Assembly: GCF_036511935.1 (NCBI RefSeq)
Contig: NZ_AP028878.1
Location: forward strand, 1,488,001 to 1,552,000
Direction of reading: 5' to 3'
From: Marinobacter nanhaiticus D15-8W
GTDB taxonomy: Bacteria; Pseudomonadota; Gammaproteobacteria; Pseudomonadales; Oleiphilaceae
DNA: 64,000 nucleotides
Shown: positions 61,179 through 64,000 of the stretch, one piece after another
Layout: each line of letters begins with the position of its first letter
Position numbering within the stretch: the stretch's first letter is position 1
Translations under genes and position numbers: made by a program
Notes under the pieces: generated by a model
Databases searched by the model: none
Told to the model about the DNA's origin: nothing
What the model saw: the letters and a program-made list of their open reading frames with translations, nothing else

Positions 61179-62173
61179 GCGAGCAGTCGATTGTTGATCC
61201 TGACATCGGCCTCCAACTGATTCCCACGGAGGCGTCTGACTACGCCACGCAAGTGGACCACCTGTATTTCGGGCTGCTGGGTCTGTCGGCGTTGCTGGTG
61301 GCGATTCTGGTGGGCCTGATCGTGGTGTTCGGATTCCGCTATCGCCGGTCGCGTAAGGGGCCGCGCAAACCCCGTTTTTCGGACCGCGTAGGCCACCGGA
61401 TCGAGATCGGGTTCGCTGCGGGTCTGACCCTGCTCTTTCTCGGGCTGTTTTACTGGGGCGGCCACCTCTACATGCATCTCTATGATGACCAGCAGTCGGA
61501 CATCACCGTCAATATCGTCGGCAAGCAGTGGATGTGGAAGGTCCAGCACCCCGATGGCACCCGGGAAATCAATACGCTGCATGTGCCGGTCGGCGAGTCG
61601 GTGAAGTTGCGGCTGACCTCCCAGGATGTGATCCACAGCTTCTCGATCCCGGCGCTGCGTCTGAAGCGGGATGCGGTGCCCGGGCTGTACACCACGGCGC
61701 ACTTTGTTGCCACCAAGACCGGAGAGTACCGCCTGTTCTGCGCCGAGTACTGCGGCAATGAGCATTCTAAGATGCGAGGCCGCATCGTCGTGCTATCGCA
61801 GGCGGATTACCAGGAATGGCTCACGCGCCATGGGGAAGGTCCGAGTCCGGCAGTGGCCGGCAGGCAGCTGTTCCAGAGCCACGGCTGCACCGGTTGCCAC
61901 CAGGACAGCGCCCAAACGCCGGCCCCGGCGCTGGATGGCCTGTATGGCCGGACAGTACCGCTGGACAACGGTAGCACCATCGTGGCGGACGAGGCCTATA
62001 TTCGCGATTCGATCCTGCAGCCGCAGAAACATGTAGTGGCCGGCTTCCAGCCCATTATGCCGAGTTTCTCCGGACAACTGTCCGAGAGTGAAATCTTCGA
62101 GCTGATCGCCTACATCAAATCGCTGCAGCCTGGTGAATGGAATCAGGACAGAGCTTCAGGAGCCCCGCAATGA
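61175..62173 (+). CDS. coxB: Cytochrome c oxidase subunit II with fused cytochrome c domain (caa3 type)
   Basis: A 332-residue protein. Two membrane helices (about 30-54 and 77-97) precede the cupredoxin domain. CuA ligands are His154 (HSF), Cys189 and Cys193 in [13 protein letters not shown], His197 and Met200. A C-terminal cytochrome c domain has CTGCHQ (238-242), the feature that makes this a caa3-type oxidase. Electrons enter at the fused heme, pass to CuA and on to subunit I. It overlaps the SCO gene and coxA by 4 bp each. Confidence 0.93.
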   Translation: MSEQSIVDPDIGLQLIPTEASDYATQVDHLYFGLLGLSALLVAILVGLIVVFGFRYRRSRKGPRKPRFSDRVGHRIEIGFAAGLTLLFLGLFYWGGHLYMHLYDDQQSDITVNIVGKQWMWKVQHPDGTREINTLHVPVGESVKLRLTSQDVIHSFSIPALRLKRDAVPGLYTTAHFVATKTGEYRLFCAEYCGNEHSKMRGRIVVLSQADYQEWLTRHGEGPSPAVAGRQLFQSHGCTGCHQDSAQTPAPALDGLYGRTVPLDNGSTIVADEAYIRDSILQPQKHVVAGFQPIMPSFSGQLSESEIFELIAYIKSLQPGEWNQDRASGAPQ

Positions 62174-63789
62174 CCGTCGCCTCGCATCCGGAAAACCATC
62201 ATCGGGAACACGATTACCCGGAACACTATCTCAGCAGTAACTGGACGCTACGCGGCTGGTTGTTGACGGTGGACCACAAGCGTATTGCCTGGCTCTACAC
62301 GGTATCGATTACCGGTTTCTTCTTCCTGGGGGGTATCGCTGCGCTGCTGATCCGGCTTGAGTTGATCACCGCACCGGGGGATCTGCTCAGCGCAAAGGTC
62401 TACAACGAAATGTTCTCCCTGCACGGGATTGTCATGGTCTGGTTCTTCCTGATTCCTTCGATTCCCGCCACCTTGGGTAACTTCCTTATGCCGATGATGG
62501 TGGGGGCCAAGGACATGGCGTTTCCGAAGCTGAACCTGCTGTCATGGTATATCTACACCGTCGGCGGCATTTTTACCCTGGCGGCGGTCCTCGCCGGCGG
62601 TGTGGATACGGGCTGGACTTTCTATACGCCGTATTCCAGCCTCTTCTCGAATACGTCGGTGATAGCGGCTGCAACCGGTGTGTTCGTGGTGGGGTTTTCG
62701 TCGATCCTCACCGGTCTTAACTTCATGGTGACGACGCACACCATGCGTGCGCCGGGGCTGACCTGGAAACGCCTCCCGCTCTTTGTATGGGCGAATTATG
62801 CCACCGGCCTGATTATGGTGCTGGCCACGCCGGTGCTGTCGGTCACGTTGTTGTTGATGGGGCTGGAGCGGGGTCTTGGTATCGGCATCTTCGATCCCGC
62901 CCTGGGCGGCGATCCGTTATTGTTCCAGCACCTGTTCTGGTTCTATTCCCACCCGGCGGTGTACATCATGATCCTGCCCGCCATGGGCGTGGTTTCGGAG
63001 ATCATCGCCTGTTTTTCCCGCAACCCGGTATTCGGCTACAAGGGCATGGTGTTGTCCATCGCTGCCATTGCGCTGTTCGGATTCGTGGTCTGGGGCCACC
63101 ACATGTTCGTATCCGGCCAAAGTCTCTACTCCGGCATCCTGTTCTCGTTCTTTACCTTCCTGGTGGCGGTGCCGTCAGCCGTAAAGACGCTGAACTGGAC
63201 CGCCACGATGTTCCGCGGGCGCATCTGGTTCTCGGCGCCAATGATCTATGCACTGTCGTTCCTTGGGCTATTCACCATCGGCGGCCTGACCGGGGTTTTC
63301 CTGGCCTCCCTGGCCCTGGACGTGCACCTGCACGATACCTACTTCGTGACCGCACATTTCCATTACATCATGGTGGGCGGGGCAGTTACCGCCTACCTGG
63401 GCGGCCTGCATTTCTGGTGGCCGAAGATGACCGGGCGAATGTATTCGGAGTTGTGGTCCAAGGTAGCGGCGCTTGCGTTGTTCATCGGTTTCAACCTGAC
63501 GTTCTATCCCCAGTTCCTGCTGGGCTACAGTGGTATGCCGCGGCGCTATCATGCCTACCCCGAGGCCTTTGAGTTCCTGCATGTGCTGTCATCCCTGGGG
63601 GCCGGTGTGCTGGCAATTGGTTATCTGCTGCCGTTGGCCTACCTGGCGTGGTCGCTCTGGAAGGGCCCGCGCGCACCGGCCAATCCTTGGGACGCGTATG
63701 GATTGGAATGGCGGGCAAACTCGCCGCCCATCGAACACAACTTTACCGAGACTCCGAGGGTGACAGGGGGGCCTTATGCCTATGACTGA
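62170..63789 (+). CDS. coxA: Cytochrome c oxidase subunit I (heme-copper oxidase, A2 type)
   Basis: A 539-residue protein with 12 core helices. Ligand regions are [14 protein letters not shown] (heme a His), [17 protein letters not shown] (CuB His, about 259-266), VWGHHMF (CuB His pair) and [11 protein letters not shown] (heme a3 and a). The motif YSHPAV instead of HPEV marks the A2 subfamily: Tyr-Ser replaces the Glu of the D channel, as in Rhodothermus caa3. It reduces oxygen to water and pumps protons. It starts within the coxB stop and overlaps the coxC start region. Confidence 0.93.
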   Translation: MTVASHPENHHREHDYPEHYLSSNWTLRGWLLTVDHKRIAWLYTVSITGFFFLGGIAALLIRLELITAPGDLLSAKVYNEMFSLHGIVMVWFFLIPSIPATLGNFLMPMMVGAKDMAFPKLNLLSWYIYTVGGIFTLAAVLAGGVDTGWTFYTPYSSLFSNTSVIAAATGVFVVGFSSILTGLNFMVTTHTMRAPGLTWKRLPLFVWANYATGLIMVLATPVLSVTLLLMGLERGLGIGIFDPALGGDPLLFQHLFWFYSHPAVYIMILPAMGVVSEIIACFSRNPVFGYKGMVLSIAAIALFGFVVWGHHMFVSGQSLYSGILFSFFTFLVAVPSAVKTLNWTATMFRGRIWFSAPMIYALSFLGLFTIGGLTGVFLASLALDVHLHDTYFVTAHFHYIMVGGAVTAYLGGLHFWWPKMTGRMYSELWSKVAALALFIGFNLTFYPQFLLGYSGMPRRYHAYPEAFEFLHVLSSLGAGVLAIGYLLPLAYLAWSLWKGPRAPANPWDAYGLEWRANSPPIEHNFTETPRVTGGPYAYD

Positions 63790-64000
63790 ACCCGCCCCGG
63801 CCGAACAGTTCGATACCCTGGAGCAGCAACGCCATGCCGGGCTGATGGGGATGTGGGTGTTCCTGATTACCGAGCTTCTGCTGTTTGGTGGCGTGTTCGG
63901 CGCCTTTACCGTGTTCCGGGTCCAGCATGGCGAGGTCTTCGCCGAAGCGGCGCATCATCTGGATCTCATGCTCGGGACCATCAATACGGTGCTGTTGCTG
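63776..64000 (+). CDS. coxC: Cytochrome c oxidase subunit III (3' end outside window)
   Basis: The frame runs off the window after about 75 residues. It opens [20 protein letters not shown], then [20 protein letters not shown], the first helix of subunit III with the conserved [11 protein letters not shown] pattern. Two ATGs are possible (63776 and 63782). The upstream one has a G-rich ribosome binding site at better spacing, and both overlap the coxA end. It would complete the catalytic core of the caa3 oxidase. Subunit IV and assembly genes would be expected further right. Confidence 0.85.
   Translation, partial: MPMTEPAPAEQFDTLEQQRHAGLMGMWVFLITELLLFGGVFGAFTVFRVQHGEVFAEAAHHLDLMLGTINTVLLL

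Noticed and set aside
62941..62965. Apparent loss of the catalytic Glu in oxidase subunit I (HPAV instead of HPEV)
   Set aside because: This is the normal YSHP motif of A2-type heme-copper oxidases, not a defect.

Overview
The window reads as one stretch of chromosome from a GC-rich (about 60%) gammaproteobacterium. The Ohr/OhrR pair, YpfJ, RsuA, a YbiI-like zinc finger, the FilA-like DUF6160 protein and the GGDEF/EAL and sCache chemotaxis proteins suggest a free-living, aerobic, probably marine or halophilic species near Marinobacter or its relatives. That placement is inferred from gene content. No rRNA, tRNA, CRISPR array, prophage or insertion sequence was seen.

Layout. 1-8.4 kb: the end of a GntR/FCD regulator, the zinc protease YpfJ, a large MscS channel, a DUF72 protein, RsuA and an FtsH protease away from its usual neighbours. 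8.4-11.3 kb: an ECF41 sigma-factor operon (AhpD-like protein, sigma factor, Rid protein) with a perfect match to the ECF41 promoter motif, then a GFA zinc protein and a small exported protein. 11.5-21.7 kb: class I aldolase, LysR and GNAT proteins, HPP membrane protein, semialdehyde dehydrogenase, a PAS-GGDEF-EAL protein, a DksA-type zinc finger, a patatin lipase, and a homologue of the animal calcium-activated nucleotidase CANT1. 21.8-31.1 kb: a polar amino-acid ABC transporter with its GntR regulator and a palindromic operator, a CaCA cation exchanger behind a hairpin-rich leader, LysR/DUF1127 and TetR genes, a homocysteine methyltransferase, a CBS protein and a small membrane protein.

31.4-34.8 kb is a cytosine salvage operon (codB, a PucR-type regulator, codA). 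35-39.3 kb has an AraC regulator and a pair of exported proteins (DUF6801 with ASH-like repeats, then DUF6160). 39.3-46.2 kb: ohr/ohrR, a sirtuin, an RsbW-like ATPase, VanZ, a PEP-CTERM/DUF4114 protein behind a sigma-54 promoter, and a chemoreceptor. 46.5-52.5 kb: cyclopropane fatty acid synthase, two divergent L,D-transpeptidases, CysQ, Ogt and a deaminase.

52.9-64 kb is the most coherent block: ten overlapping or nearly abutting genes encode Alternative Complex III (ActA-F), a small unknown membrane protein, a SCO copper chaperone and a caa3-type, A2-family cytochrome oxidase (subunits II, I and the start of III). Together they form a quinol-to-oxygen electron chain that does not need a bc1 complex.
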